NCBI GenBank assembly: GCA_963846585.1
Contig: CAWJWO010000015.1
Span: 434,001 to 498,000, forward strand
Length of the DNA: 64,000 bases
Direction of reading: 5' to 3'
From: JAAUTT01 sp963846585
GTDB taxonomy: Bacteria > Bacteroidota > Bacteroidia > Bacteroidales > JAAUTT01
The notes under the pieces were generated by a model. The model did not search any database. It was given only the letters and a program-made list of their open reading frames with translations, and was not told where the DNA came from. The stretch's first letter is position 1. Every line of letters starts with the position of its first letter. Below, piece by piece: positions 17,279 through 26,579 of this stretch. The translations under genes were made by a program, and so were the position numbers.

Positions 17279-17936
17279 TTTAGCCGGTTTATCATATGAG
17301 GAATGCCTGAATGTGATTGACAAATGTGAATTTGCCGAAATCAGGATAGATCTTTTGGATTTTCCTACAGATCAGCTTAAGGATTTATTTTCAATTAATA
17401 AGAATACGATCGCAACTTGCAGAAACTCTGCAAAACATAACAATAATCGGATAGGGCTGCTCAAAATGGCTATACTTGCAGGTGCAAAATATGTAGATAT
17501 TGAATTTGAGACTGAAACTGAAATAAGGGAAGAAATAACGGAATTTGCGCACAACCACAATTCCCTCCTTATTTTATCCTACCATAACTTTGAAAATACA
17601 CCGGATCAGGAGAATCTGGAATTGATTATCAAACAATCCTTGCAATGGAATGCCGATTTAGTAAAAATAGTAACAACCGCAATAAATGAAAACGATTGTT
17701 CAGTAGTGATGTCACTTTATGCCAGGTATAAAAATATCATTGCGTTTTGCATGGGTGATCATGGTAGAATTACAAGAGTTGCTGCACCATTTCTTGGAGC
17801 AAAATTTACATATGCTGCATGGAATGATAATTTATCAACAGCCCCGGGTCAGTTGACAGTTGATGAGATGGAAAGGATTTATGCAATAATAGAACCAAGA
17901 GCCAGGAACCAGGAACCAGGACTTGAAACTAATTAA
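17265..17936 (+). CDS. aroD: 3-dehydroquinate dehydratase, type I
   Basis: A 223-residue type I (Schiff-base) dehydroquinase: FAEIRIDLLDF near residue 23, LILSYHNFENTP near 100 (catalytic His) and LVKIVTTA near 125 (Schiff-base Lys). The authentic protein appears to end near MERIYAII. The last 14 residues (EPRARNQEPGLETN) are read from an intruding aRccaRg repeat array, which also precedes the new stop. The N-terminus overlaps aroB. Confidence 0.92.
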   Translation: MICVSLAGLSYEECLNVIDKCEFAEIRIDLLDFPTDQLKDLFSINKNTIATCRNSAKHNNNRIGLLKMAILAGAKYVDIEFETETEIREEITEFAHNHNSLLILSYHNFENTPDQENLELIIKQSLQWNADLVKIVTTAINENDCSVVMSLYARYKNIIAFCMGDHGRITRVAAPFLGAKFTYAAWNDNLSTAPGQLTVDEMERIYAIIEPRARNQEPGLETN

Positions 17937-18124
17937 AGAAAAAAGAGAAAAGAAGACAGAAGACATGGGACGTGAAAGGACATGAAAGGACATGAAAAAG
18001 GACGTGGGAATTATTATGTCTTGGCTCCTGGTTCTTGGTTCTTGGTTCTTGGTTCCTGGTTCCATTTTCAAATTCACTTCATCACTTTTAACTAACAATT
18101 AGCAACTGACAACTAACAACTAAT
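17891..18124. repeat. Compound inverted repeat spacer between aroD and aroC
   Basis: An aRccaRg array (17891-17923) starts inside the aroD coding end. Ggacgtg/ggacatg words follow at 17965-18008. The reverse-complement array (cttggctcctggttcttgg...) spans 18020-18063, and caactaa-type words run from about 18090 to 18124. The outer arrays can pair across about 95 bp. Confidence 0.8.
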
Positions 18125-18127
18125 ACG

Positions 18128-19111
18128 ATGAACAGTTTTGGAAGAATCTTCAGAATAAGTATTTACGGTGAATCGCATGGTTCCTCGGTTGGGATAATTA
18201 TTGACGGTTGTCCATCTGGCATTTCATTAAACAGTGACGATTTTAATTCAGACCTGTCAAGAAGAAAAAGTGGCGCCAAAGGAACTACCTCGCGCATAGA
18301 AGGTGATCATCCCGTTATACTTAGCGGCGTATTTAATAATTATACTACAGGTGCGCCTATTAACATAATGTTCGAAAATACTAATACAAGGTCAGGTGAT
18401 TATTCTGATTTCAGAGAAATTCCCCGTCCCGGACATGCTGATTTTGTAGCTTCAAAAAAATATAAGGGTTTTGAAGATTACCGTGGCGGAGGTCATTTTT
18501 CCGCGAGGTTGACTTTAGGTATGGTTGCTGCAGGTGTAGTTGCTAAGAAGATTATTGCTCCTATTTATATTTCAGCCTCCCTTATTGAAGCAGGAGGAAT
18601 GGCTGATATTGAACAGGCTATTAATGAGGCAATAAGAGAAAACGATACCATTGGAGGAATCATTGAGTGCCATGCTGCAAATATGCCTGTTGGATTGGGT
18701 GAACCGTATTTTGATTCGGCCGAAGCTATGTTGAGCCATATTATCTTTTCCATTCCGGCCACCAGGGGTATTGAATTTGGTACAGGATTTGCAGCAGCAA
18801 GGATGAGGGGGAGTGAACATAACGACAGGTTCGTGGAGACATCAGGCAAAACATCATCAAATCATGCCGGTGGAATTAACGGAGGGATAACCAACGGTAA
18901 TGATTTAAAATTCCGCGTAGCAATAAAACCAACGTCTTCTACACCTAAAACCCAACAAACAATGAATTTCAAAACAGGTGAAATAACAGATTTTACAGTT
19001 AAAGGCCGGCATGATACCTGTGTTGCACTGCGTGCACCTGTTATTGTTGAAGCTGCCACAGCCATTGTATTGGCGGATCTACAATTATTAAATAATAGCT
19101 TTAAAGGGTGA
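18128..19111 (+). CDS. aroC: Chorismate synthase
   Basis: A 327-residue FMN-dependent enzyme producing chorismate from EPSP. GESHGSSVGIIIDGCPSG is at the N-terminus, DLSRRKSGAKGTTSR near residue 43, RPGHADFVASKKY near 100, and the invariant GGHFSARLT near 122. It is about 30 residues shorter than the E. coli enzyme, the difference lying in internal loops. aroA, aroE and aroK, also needed for the pathway, are not in the window. Confidence 0.94.
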   Translation: MNSFGRIFRISIYGESHGSSVGIIIDGCPSGISLNSDDFNSDLSRRKSGAKGTTSRIEGDHPVILSGVFNNYTTGAPINIMFENTNTRSGDYSDFREIPRPGHADFVASKKYKGFEDYRGGGHFSARLTLGMVAAGVVAKKIIAPIYISASLIEAGGMADIEQAINEAIRENDTIGGIIECHAANMPVGLGEPYFDSAEAMLSHIIFSIPATRGIEFGTGFAAARMRGSEHNDRFVETSGKTSSNHAGGINGGITNGNDLKFRVAIKPTSSTPKTQQTMNFKTGEITDFTVKGRHDTCVALRAPVIVEAATAIVLADLQLLNNSFKG

Positions 19112-19138
19112 TGAAGTGAAAAAGGACGTGAAGGCAAG

Positions 19139-19197
19139 GAACCTGCAACCTGCAACATATAAATATATAAACCTTATAAACCTTATAAACCTTATCA
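19139..19197. repeat. acctgca and ccttataaa words before tyrA
   Basis: Two acctgca words are followed by about three copies of ccttataaa, the same nine-base word found before aroG and aroB. It fills most of the aroC-tyrA spacer. Confidence 0.75.
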
Positions 19198-19245
19198 CCT
19201 TTATAAAAATAATTTACTAACGAATTACGAATAAATATTATAATA

Positions 19246-20019
19246 ATGAAAATATTGGTTCTGGGCGCGGGAAACATGGGTTCTTTTTTTGTCGATGCAT
19301 TATGTTTGCATCACGAGGTAGCCGTTTATGATACTGATATGGAGCGGATGAAATATTTATTCCGTATCCGTCGGATTGAACATCTTGAACAGGTAAAGGA
19401 GTTTGTGCCTGACTTATTCATAAATGCGGTAAGCCTGCAACATACCATGAGTGCATTTGAAGCTGTATTGCCATACATACCTGAAACTTGTATAATCTCG
19501 GATATTACTTCTGTAAAAAATGGAATCCCTCAATATTATGAAACGCTTAAGCACAGGTTTGTATCTAGCCATCCCATGTTTGGGCCAACATTTGCAAATA
19601 TTAAGGAATTATCAGGACAGAGTGCCATTATTATTAAAGAATCTGATCCGGCAGGGAAAAAGTTCTTTAAGGAGTTTTATACTAAATTGAAAATAAATAT
19701 ATATGAATATTCCTTTGCCGAACATGACCAAACTATTGCATACTCTCTGTCGGTACCGTTTTCTTCAACACTTGTATTTGCAGCCTGTATGAAAAAACAG
19801 GAAGCTCCGGGCACTACCTTTAAAAAGCATATGACAATCGCCAAAGGCCTTATGACAGAAAATGACTATCTGCTTTCAGAAGTTCTCCTGAACCCATACA
19901 CCCTTCCTCAGATAGAAAAAATTCAGGATAAGCTGACGTACCTTATCGGCCTTATTAAAGCAAAAGATACGCAGGCCTTGCATCAGTTTTTTGCTGAATT
20001 GAGAGAAAATATCTCCTGA
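19246..20019 (+). CDS. tyrA: Prephenate dehydrogenase
   Basis: A 257-residue NAD(P)-dependent dehydrogenase making 4-hydroxyphenylpyruvate, the tyrosine precursor. The Rossmann motif LGAGNMGSFF is at residues 5-14, DITSVKNGIP near 86, SSHPMFGPTF near 107 (catalytic His), followed by an all-helical dimerisation half. No ACT domain is present. It is the last gene of the aromatic operon, so one attenuated transcript could serve both Phe and Tyr branches. Confidence 0.88.
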   Translation: MKILVLGAGNMGSFFVDALCLHHEVAVYDTDMERMKYLFRIRRIEHLEQVKEFVPDLFINAVSLQHTMSAFEAVLPYIPETCIISDITSVKNGIPQYYETLKHRFVSSHPMFGPTFANIKELSGQSAIIIKESDPAGKKFFKEFYTKLKINIYEYSFAEHDQTIAYSLSVPFSSTLVFAACMKKQEAPGTTFKKHMTIAKGLMTENDYLLSEVLLNPYTLPQIEKIQDKLTYLIGLIKAKDTQALHQFFAELRENIS

Positions 20020-20122
20020 CTTTTAAAATATAATAACATCTATTTGTATTTAAATATAATACAAATATTGTTAATTATTTATGAATTTATTTTAAACTAT
20101 AATTATTATAACTTAATATACA

Positions 20123-20181
20123 GCTTGTTATAATTTATTTAAGTCATTTTAATAATTTTTCTAACTATTGTTATAACAAGC
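20123..20181. repeat. Inverted repeat gcttgttataa ... ttataacaagc downstream of tyrA
   Basis: A perfect 11-bp inverted repeat (20123-20133 and 20171-20181) with a 37-nt AT-rich interior, in the 266-bp spacer between tyrA and the convergent ene-reductase gene. There is no T-tract. It could be an RNA 3'-end structure or a binding site. No gene lies in this spacer. Confidence 0.55.
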
Positions 20182-20285
20182 AAATAATGTATTGGTTAAG
20201 TCAACGTCAGATTCAAATTAATTGTGATTTAAATATTATTTTAAATTTGAAGCCCAATAAAAAAGTTGAGGTTTTTAGAAGTTCC

Positions 20286-21362
20286 TTACGATAAAAAGGG
20301 ATAGTCCGTATAACCCTTCTCACCACCTCCATACATTGTAGACTGGTCGGGACTGTTTAAAGGGGCATTTAATTCAAAACGCTTTGGCAAATCAGGGTTA
20401 GCTAAAAATAACGATCCATAGGAAATCATTTTGGCAATACCTCTTTCTAATTCCAGCTCTCCTTTTTCTCTATTGTAACCGCCATTAGCCATAACTATTT
20501 GTTTAGTCAGTTTACCAAAAACTTCAATCACATTTTTAGGATAATGTGGTAAATGATCCAGAGGAAACAATGCATTCATAAGGTGAATATAAGCTAAAGG
20601 CATCTTATCAAGCTGAGTGATCAAATGACTGAACAACGCGGTAGGATTACTATCAAGGATACTATTATATGGAATACTGGGGGAAAGTTTAATACCAACT
20701 TTGTTATTCCCAAGTGCATTTACCAATTCTGCCATAACTTCAAGTACAAACCTGCAACGATTCTCAATGCTGCCGCCATATTCATCTGTCCTTTGATTGG
20801 AGGATTCAACTAAAAACTGATTTGGCAAATATCCAAATGCACTGTGCAGTTCAACACCATCGAATCCGGCTTCTGCAGAATTAATTGCAGCTTGTTTATA
20901 ATCCTGAATTACCTGTTTGACTTCGGCCTTGGTTAATGATCTTGGAATTTCATAGCTTTTCTGTCCCTGCGATGTAAAATGTTGTTGCCCTTCAATAGCA
21001 ACAGACGAAGGTGCTACAGGAAGTTCACCGTTTTTGTCTATAGAATGTCCTACCCTGCCGGTATGCCATAATTGAGCAAAAATCTTTCCGTGAGACTGGT
21101 GTACAGCATCGGTAACCTTTTTCCAGGCTATTATATGATCATTAGTGAATATTCCCGGGGTAAATGGACTGCCTATAGCTTGTTTTGAAATATTGATGCC
21201 TTCCGAAATTATTAATCCGGCACTTGCCCTTTGACTATAATACAGGGAAGTTAAATTTCCCACTCTGCCTTCCTTATCCGCACGGCTTCGGGTCATTGGC
21301 GCCATCGCCATACGGTTATTCAATTCAATTGAACCTAATTTTATTTTTTCCAATAATTTCAT
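20286..21362 (-). CDS. Old yellow enzyme family alkene reductase
   Basis: A 358-residue FMN-dependent oxidoreductase of the NemA/OYE type. MAPMTRSRAD lies near residue 21, the FMN-binding region QLWHTGRVGH near 101, and HSAFGYLPNQFL near 178 and YGGSIENRCRF near 199 are the active-site and flavin motifs. Such enzymes use NAD(P)H to reduce activated C=C bonds or nitro-compounds. The substrate is unknown here. It is a single gene flanked by non-coding spacers. Confidence 0.9.
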   Translation of the reverse strand: MKLLEKIKLGSIELNNRMAMAPMTRSRADKEGRVGNLTSLYYSQRASAGLIISEGINISKQAIGSPFTPGIFTNDHIIAWKKVTDAVHQSHGKIFAQLWHTGRVGHSIDKNGELPVAPSSVAIEGQQHFTSQGQKSYEIPRSLTKAEVKQVIQDYKQAAINSAEAGFDGVELHSAFGYLPNQFLVESSNQRTDEYGGSIENRCRFVLEVMAELVNALGNNKVGIKLSPSIPYNSILDSNPTALFSHLITQLDKMPLAYIHLMNALFPLDHLPHYPKNVIEVFGKLTKQIVMANGGYNREKGELELERGIAKMISYGSLFLANPDLPKRFELNAPLNSPDQSTMYGGGEKGYTDYPFLS

Positions 21363-21398
21363 AGTATATTTTAAAATTTATATTCTAATAAGATATGA

Positions 21399-21620
21399 GA
21401 GCCAGGAGCCAGGAGCCAGGAGCCAGGAGCCAGGAGCCAGGAGCCAGGGACCACTAGGTTAGAGCCAAGAGCCAAGAACCAGGAACCAAGACTAGTATAA
21501 TTTTATACTGTTAATAGAATAACAAAAAAAACATTTAAAAGTTCATAATATAAAATATTGGAAATCTATTGGATAATTTATTTAACAGAACATCAAGTCT
21601 TGGTTCCTGGCTCTTGGCTC
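21399..21620. repeat. Inverted pair of aRccaRg arrays upstream of the ene-reductase
   Basis: Seven to eight gagccagg-type copies plus mixed words span 21399-21491. The reverse-complement array (cttggttcctggctcttggc...) is at 21599-21620. The about 105 bp between them is AT-rich and holds no gene. It separates uvrA from the downstream ene-reductase gene on the minus strand. Confidence 0.85.
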
Positions 21621-21634
21621 TTTAAATAAACAAA

Positions 21635-24451
21635 TTATCTGACAGAAGAATTATTTGACAACTTTCCTGCAAGATACTGTCCGGTATACGATCGTTTGCA
21701 ATGTATAAGGTCATCGGGAGTACCGCAAAAAACAAGTTCCCCTCCCTCCTTTCCGCCTTCAGGGCCAAGATCGATTACCCAATCGGCAGTTTTTATGACA
21801 TCAAGGTTATGTTCCACGACAATTATGCTATGCCCATGTTCAATCAATGCATTAAATGCTTCAAGTAATTTACGTATATCGTGAAAATGTAAGCCTGTGG
21901 TAGGTTCATCGAAAATAAACAAATTGGGCCCGATATTTTTATCCTGGGATAAAAAAGAAGCAAGTTTTACTCTTTGGCTTTCACCCCCACTAAGAGTACT
22001 TGAAGATTGTCCAAGTTTTATATATCCCAGGCCGACATCGGCCAGAGGTTTCAGTTTCTGAACTATCCTTTTGTCAATATTGCCCTTTTTATCAGAAAAG
22101 AATTCTACGGCTTCATCGACGGTCATTTCCAAAATATCGAAAATATTCTTTCCAGAATAATTGACTTCGAGAATATCATCCTTAAACCTCTTTCCATGGC
22201 AGCTATCGCAAAGCAACTTAACATCAGCCATAAATTGCATTTCAACCTTAATTTCACCATCACCCTGGCATTCTTCGCAGCGTCCACCTTCAACATTAAA
22301 TGAAAACTGAGCCGGTTTTAGGTTATTGCTTATTGCCAAAGGTTGTTCGGAATATAATTTTCTGATTTCGTCATAAGTCTTGCTGTATGTAACAGGGTTG
22401 GAACGTGACGATTTACCTATAGGGTTTTGATCTACAAACTCAATTCCCTTCAGAAACTGAAAATCGCCTCTTAAAATATCAAAGGCTCCGGCTTTTTCTG
22501 AATAACCGTTAAAATGCCTTGATAATGAAGCAAATAAAATATTTTTTACCAATGATGACTTCCCTGACCCACTTACACCAGTAACAACACATAAAACATT
22601 TAGCGGAAACTTAACTGAAATACGCTTCAGGTTATTTTCCCTGGCTCCTGTTATTTCTATATAATTATGCCATTTACGGCGTATAGCAGGAACAGGAATT
22701 TTATCTTTACCGGTAAGATAACCGGCAGTTAAACTTGTACCGGACTTTTCCAGTTCATCATGTGTCCCCTGAAAAACCAATTCCCCGCCTAAACGGCCTG
22801 CCAGAGGTCCAATATCAATAATTTCATCTGCAGCACGAATAATTTCCTCATCATGTTCAACTACCAATACTGAATTACCTAATTGCTTCAGTTTGCGCAA
22901 TACACTTATAAGCAACCTTGTATCCCTGGGATGTAGTCCGATACTGGGCTCATCCAAAATATACAACGAACCTACAAGGCTGCTCCCCAATGAAGCTGCC
23001 AGATTAATACGTTGCGACTCACCTCCTGAAAGAGTAGATGATAAACGGTTCAGGGTAAGGTAACGTAAACCTACATTTTTTAAAAATTCCAACCTGTTCT
23101 TTATTTCGACTAATATCCTGCCTGATACATTTTGCTGATATTCTGTTAGTTTTATAGAAACAAAAAAATCGTATAATTCGTTAACAGGCATTAAAACCAA
23201 TTCCTGAATGTTTTTGCTGTTTATTTTGACATATCCTGCCTCTTTACGTAGCCGTGATCCTTTACATTCGGGGCATATAGTCTTTCCACTGTAACGGGCA
23301 ATCATTACCCTGTTTTGAATTTTGTATTTTTTTTCTTCGAGGTGAGAAAAAAAATTGTAGATGCCTTCGGCTTTTTTGTTGCCATTCCAAAGTAAATTGA
23401 GTTCCTGCTCAGATAGTTCATAATAAGCACGATGAACAGGAAAATCATATTGAATTGACTGGCGGATAAACATATTTTTGTAATTACTCATAGTTTCGCC
23501 TTTCCAGCATGCAATTGCATCATCAAAAACAGATAAAGTTTTATCAGGAACTACAAGGTCCTCATCTATTCCGATTATTTTGCCGTACCCGTCGCAACGT
23601 GGGCACGCTCCGTAAGGACTGTTAAAACTGAACATATGTTCGTTTGGTTCTTCGAATACTATTCCGTCACATTCGAATCGGTTTGAAAAATATTGCATTG
23701 CAGGATCATCCATTTTACGGATAAAACACTCTCCCTGTCCTTCATTAAATGCTGTTTGCACCGAATCAGCAAACCGGCTCACTGATTCATCATCATGATT
23801 TACTTTGATACGGTCGATAACCAAATTTATTTTTTGGGCTGAGGAAAATGATTTTTGTTTGGTTAATAATTCATCAAGCCGCTCGATTGTACCGTCAATC
23901 TCAATTCTATTTGTACCCTGGTTAAGCAATAACTCAAGATATTGGTGAAAATGTTTATCCCTTAGTCTTTTTAAAGGACTTAATATCAAAAGAGATGTAT
24001 CGTCAATAAAAGTAAGGATATAATTTACCACATCAGTAACTGTATCCTTTTTTACAGTTTCATTGGATATTGGCGATAACGTGATACCAATTCGCGCAAA
24101 AAGTAACTTTAGGCAATCGTATATCTCAGTTGATGTACCTACCGTAGATCTGGGATTGCGTGTATTCACTTTTTGTTCAATAGCTATTGCCGGGGGAATG
24201 CCGTCAATATAATCAACATCTGGTTTGTTAATCCTTCCTAAAAACTGGCGTGCATAAGAGGAAAGACTTTCCACGTATCGTCTTTGCCCTTCAGCATAAA
24301 CGGTGTCGAAAGCCAATGAAGACTTGCCAGATCCGCTTAACCCTGTTATCACAATAAATTTATTTCTGGGGATTGATATGTCAATATTTTTAAGATTATT
24401 AACCCTGGCACCCCGTATTACAATATAACCATTTTTAATATTTGAATCCAT
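21635..24451 (-). CDS. uvrA: Excinuclease ABC subunit A
   Basis: A 938-residue DNA-damage recognition ATPase of nucleotide-excision repair. Two ABC modules are present, with Walker A GLSGSGKSS near residue 38 and GVSGSGKSS near 625, and two LSGGESQR signatures. Zinc-binding CxxC pairs include CPRCDGYG, CPECKGSR, CEECQGDG and CDSCHGKR. The length is normal. Interaction with UvrB is known for the family. The stop lies 14 bp from a repeat array. Confidence 0.97.
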   Translation of the reverse strand: MDSNIKNGYIVIRGARVNNLKNIDISIPRNKFIVITGLSGSGKSSLAFDTVYAEGQRRYVESLSSYARQFLGRINKPDVDYIDGIPPAIAIEQKVNTRNPRSTVGTSTEIYDCLKLLFARIGITLSPISNETVKKDTVTDVVNYILTFIDDTSLLILSPLKRLRDKHFHQYLELLLNQGTNRIEIDGTIERLDELLTKQKSFSSAQKINLVIDRIKVNHDDESVSRFADSVQTAFNEGQGECFIRKMDDPAMQYFSNRFECDGIVFEEPNEHMFSFNSPYGACPRCDGYGKIIGIDEDLVVPDKTLSVFDDAIACWKGETMSNYKNMFIRQSIQYDFPVHRAYYELSEQELNLLWNGNKKAEGIYNFFSHLEEKKYKIQNRVMIARYSGKTICPECKGSRLRKEAGYVKINSKNIQELVLMPVNELYDFFVSIKLTEYQQNVSGRILVEIKNRLEFLKNVGLRYLTLNRLSSTLSGGESQRINLAASLGSSLVGSLYILDEPSIGLHPRDTRLLISVLRKLKQLGNSVLVVEHDEEIIRAADEIIDIGPLAGRLGGELVFQGTHDELEKSGTSLTAGYLTGKDKIPVPAIRRKWHNYIEITGARENNLKRISVKFPLNVLCVVTGVSGSGKSSLVKNILFASLSRHFNGYSEKAGAFDILRGDFQFLKGIEFVDQNPIGKSSRSNPVTYSKTYDEIRKLYSEQPLAISNNLKPAQFSFNVEGGRCEECQGDGEIKVEMQFMADVKLLCDSCHGKRFKDDILEVNYSGKNIFDILEMTVDEAVEFFSDKKGNIDKRIVQKLKPLADVGLGYIKLGQSSSTLSGGESQRVKLASFLSQDKNIGPNLFIFDEPTTGLHFHDIRKLLEAFNALIEHGHSIIVVEHNLDVIKTADWVIDLGPEGGKEGGELVFCGTPDDLIHCKRSYTGQYLAGKLSNNSSVR

Positions 24452-24609
24452 GAACTACCAGTTATTACAATTTTTAACAAAATTGTAAAGATAAAAGTTT
24501 TGAGATGAAAAAAATTTTCATTTACTTGCGCAATATTTAACCAATAAAAAAGGAGAATAGCCTATCGTTACATATCTACCTAATAACATCATTAATAAAG
24601 GAGGTAGTT

Positions 24610-25200
24610 GTGAACGCAAATCACTTTTCCGATTGTGAACTTGTTGATAAGTTCTTAAACGGTGAAATGGAGGCTATTGAAGCTATTATTAATCGCCATA
24701 AGAAAAGACTATATTCTTACATTTTTCTTAATGTAAAGAAACATCAGCTTGCCGAAGACCTGTTCCAGGACACCATCATAAAAGTAATTAAATCGTTACA
24801 GGAAGGACGTTATCAGGACAATGGTAAATTTTTATCATGGGTAATGCGTATTGCTCATAATTTGATTATAGACCATTTTCGACACGAAAAACAATTTAAA
24901 ACTTTAAGTAACGATGATTACGAACTGGATATTTTCAATTCTCCAAAATATTCAGAAGTAACGATTGAACAGTCAATGGTTTGGGATCAGGTATTAACTG
25001 ATGTTCGAAAATTAATAGAGGAATTGCCACCTGACCAGAAAGAAATTATATTGCTCCGGCATTATGGAGGCCTAAGTTTTAAAGAAATTGCCGAGCAGAC
25101 TAATGTGTCTATAAATACTGCACTTGGAAGGATGCGATATGCCCTTATTAATATTCGCAAGCTTATTAAGGAGTATGATATTAGTCTTTCTATGAGCTGA
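24610..25200 (+). CDS. RNA polymerase sigma-70 family factor, ECF subfamily
   Basis: A 196-residue alternative sigma factor. Region 2 is at about 25-95 (LFQDTIIKVIKSLQEGRY, FLSWVMRIAHNLIIDHFRHEK) and region 4 at about 130-185 (LPPDQKEIILLRHYGGLSFKEIAEQTNVSINTALGRMRYAL). The start is GTG at 24610, preceded by aaaggaggt, a strong Shine-Dalgarno that is uncommon in this phylum. No anti-sigma membrane protein follows; a 67-residue orphan does. Immediately after the stop lies a copy of the nested hairpin element. Confidence 0.9.
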   Translation: MNANHFSDCELVDKFLNGEMEAIEAIINRHKKRLYSYIFLNVKKHQLAEDLFQDTIIKVIKSLQEGRYQDNGKFLSWVMRIAHNLIIDHFRHEKQFKTLSNDDYELDIFNSPKYSEVTIEQSMVWDQVLTDVRKLIEELPPDQKEIILLRHYGGLSFKEIAEQTNVSINTALGRMRYALINIRKLIKEYDISLSMS

Positions 25201-25204
25201 AAAG

Positions 25205-25325
25205 AGTCTTTTAAAATAAAGTCAATTTTTTCGTTACGCTTATCAAAAAAATGCTCATTTACTAAAAGTAAACTCCGCTTTTTCTGATTTCGCAAGCCTC
25301 AAACTTGACTTTATTTTAAAAGACT
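25205..25325 (-). repeat. Nested hairpin element, copy A
   Basis: A perfect 21-bp outer inverted repeat (25205-25225 with 25305-25325; arm begins agtcttttaaaataaag) encloses a 79-bp core (25226-25304). On the minus strand this core matches the cores at 27303-27389 and 55909-55987 (ggcttgcgaaatcagaaaa...). The outer arms are unlike those of the other copies. The left arm begins 4 bp after the sigma-factor stop, and a T-run follows the right arm, so the hairpin may also terminate transcription. Compared with the other copies the core has paired G:C to A:T changes (gtcag/ctgac to atcag/ttgat). Confidence 0.8.
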
Positions 25326-25427
25326 ATCAATCTTTTTTAAAAAAGTTATTATGTCGTTATATTAATAATTAGATTAAATAGAACAATAATTTCATATTGG
25401 CAATCGTTAGTAAATAAAATCACACTA

Positions 25428-25631
25428 ATGAAAAAGCCTATGAAATATTCCTCTACCATTTCATATTTGTCAGATAATGTTGGATACCCTGAAAGAGAAT
25501 TAATTGATCTCACAAACTTCATGATTAAAGCAGATCAGGATTTAAAGAATATCTTTTATGGAATTGAATATGAGCCAAGTACTAAGCTCATAAACAGGAT
25601 TTTTACTAAAATTCGTTCAGGCAAATATTAA
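25428..25631 (+). CDS. Small protein of unknown function downstream of the sigma factor
   Basis: A 67-residue protein I do not recognise. It is charged and probably helical (YPERELIDLTNFMIKADQDLKN), with no membrane segment or signal peptide. It ends SGKY, 19 bp before the NlpC/P60 gene, suggesting co-transcription. Position after an ECF sigma gene would fit a small regulator, but nothing in the sequence shows that. Confidence 0.6.
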   Translation: MKKPMKYSSTISYLSDNVGYPERELIDLTNFMIKADQDLKNIFYGIEYEPSTKLINRIFTKIRSGKY

Positions 25632-25650
25632 TTTTTATTGAATTTTGTGA

Positions 25651-26433
25651 ATGAATCTACATGGGATATGTCAGTTGACAATGATTCCGTTACGCAGGGA
25701 ACCATCAGATAAAAGTGAAATGGTTACTCAATTGATATTTGGCGAAACTTTCGATGTTTTAACGCAAATTGAAGGCTGGAGCCAGATTATCACTCATTTT
25801 GATAATTATACTGGTTGGATTTCTACAAAAATGGGAACCATGCTTGATCCCGAAAGCATGAATATTTATTCTCAGCAAATACAAGTTACATTAAAAGAAC
25901 CTTTTGCAATTCTTCATTCTGATAATACTGATTTACCTGCTTTAATCTTAGCCGGCGGAAGCAGTTTAATAATAAATTCCAGTACAACAAATACTGATTA
26001 TCCATGGCTGACATTTGATCATTCTGAAATTATACTATCACAACCATCATCTATAAGTTTGATCAAAAATGCATTAAAATTTATAAATGCTCCATATTTA
26101 TGGGGGGGACGAACAATTTTTGGAACAGATTGCTCCGGACTTACTCAAATAATATATAAAATGGCAGGTTATAAATTACCTCGTGATGCAAGTCAGCAAG
26201 CAATAGTTGGCCGGATAACAAAGAGAGTTGAAGATTCATTGCCAGGCGACCTGGCTTTTTTTGGCAAATCTGATGGGAAAATAACTCATACCGGAATGAT
26301 ACTCGAAAATTTACAAATTATACATTGTTCAGGTAAAGTCAGGATTGATAAAATTGATAATCATGGCATTTATAATTCAGATACTAAAACCTATTCACAT
26401 GAATTATTAATGATAAAAAGGATAAATGATTAA
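25651..26433 (+). CDS. SH3/NlpC-P60 family cell-wall peptidase
   Basis: A 260-residue cysteine peptidase. About residues 1-125 form two SH3-like domains, and the NlpC/P60 domain follows with Cys161 (GTDCSGL), His213 (ITHTGM) and His225 as catalytic triad. Relatives cleave gamma-D-Glu-diaminopimelate bonds in murein peptides. There is no signal peptide, so a cytoplasmic murein-recycling role like that of YkfC is likelier than secretion. It follows the 67-residue orphan closely. Confidence 0.85.
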   Translation: MNLHGICQLTMIPLRREPSDKSEMVTQLIFGETFDVLTQIEGWSQIITHFDNYTGWISTKMGTMLDPESMNIYSQQIQVTLKEPFAILHSDNTDLPALILAGGSSLIINSSTTNTDYPWLTFDHSEIILSQPSSISLIKNALKFINAPYLWGGRTIFGTDCSGLTQIIYKMAGYKLPRDASQQAIVGRITKRVEDSLPGDLAFFGKSDGKITHTGMILENLQIIHCSGKVRIDKIDNHGIYNSDTKTYSHELLMIKRIND

Positions 26434-26579
26434 TATCATCGTTAAATGTAATGCAGGTCACCTGATTTGAAATGCAATTAAGTAATATTATAGTTATATT
26501 TGTTATAAGGTTTATTTTTTAAAATTATAAATACCTGAATTTTGTAGATAGGGTTCATTATTAATCCACATTGATAGAA

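Noticed and set aside
25205..25325. Insertion sequence remnant with transposase
   Set aside because: The repeated unit is only about 80 bp without coding capacity; it is reported as a non-coding hairpin element instead.
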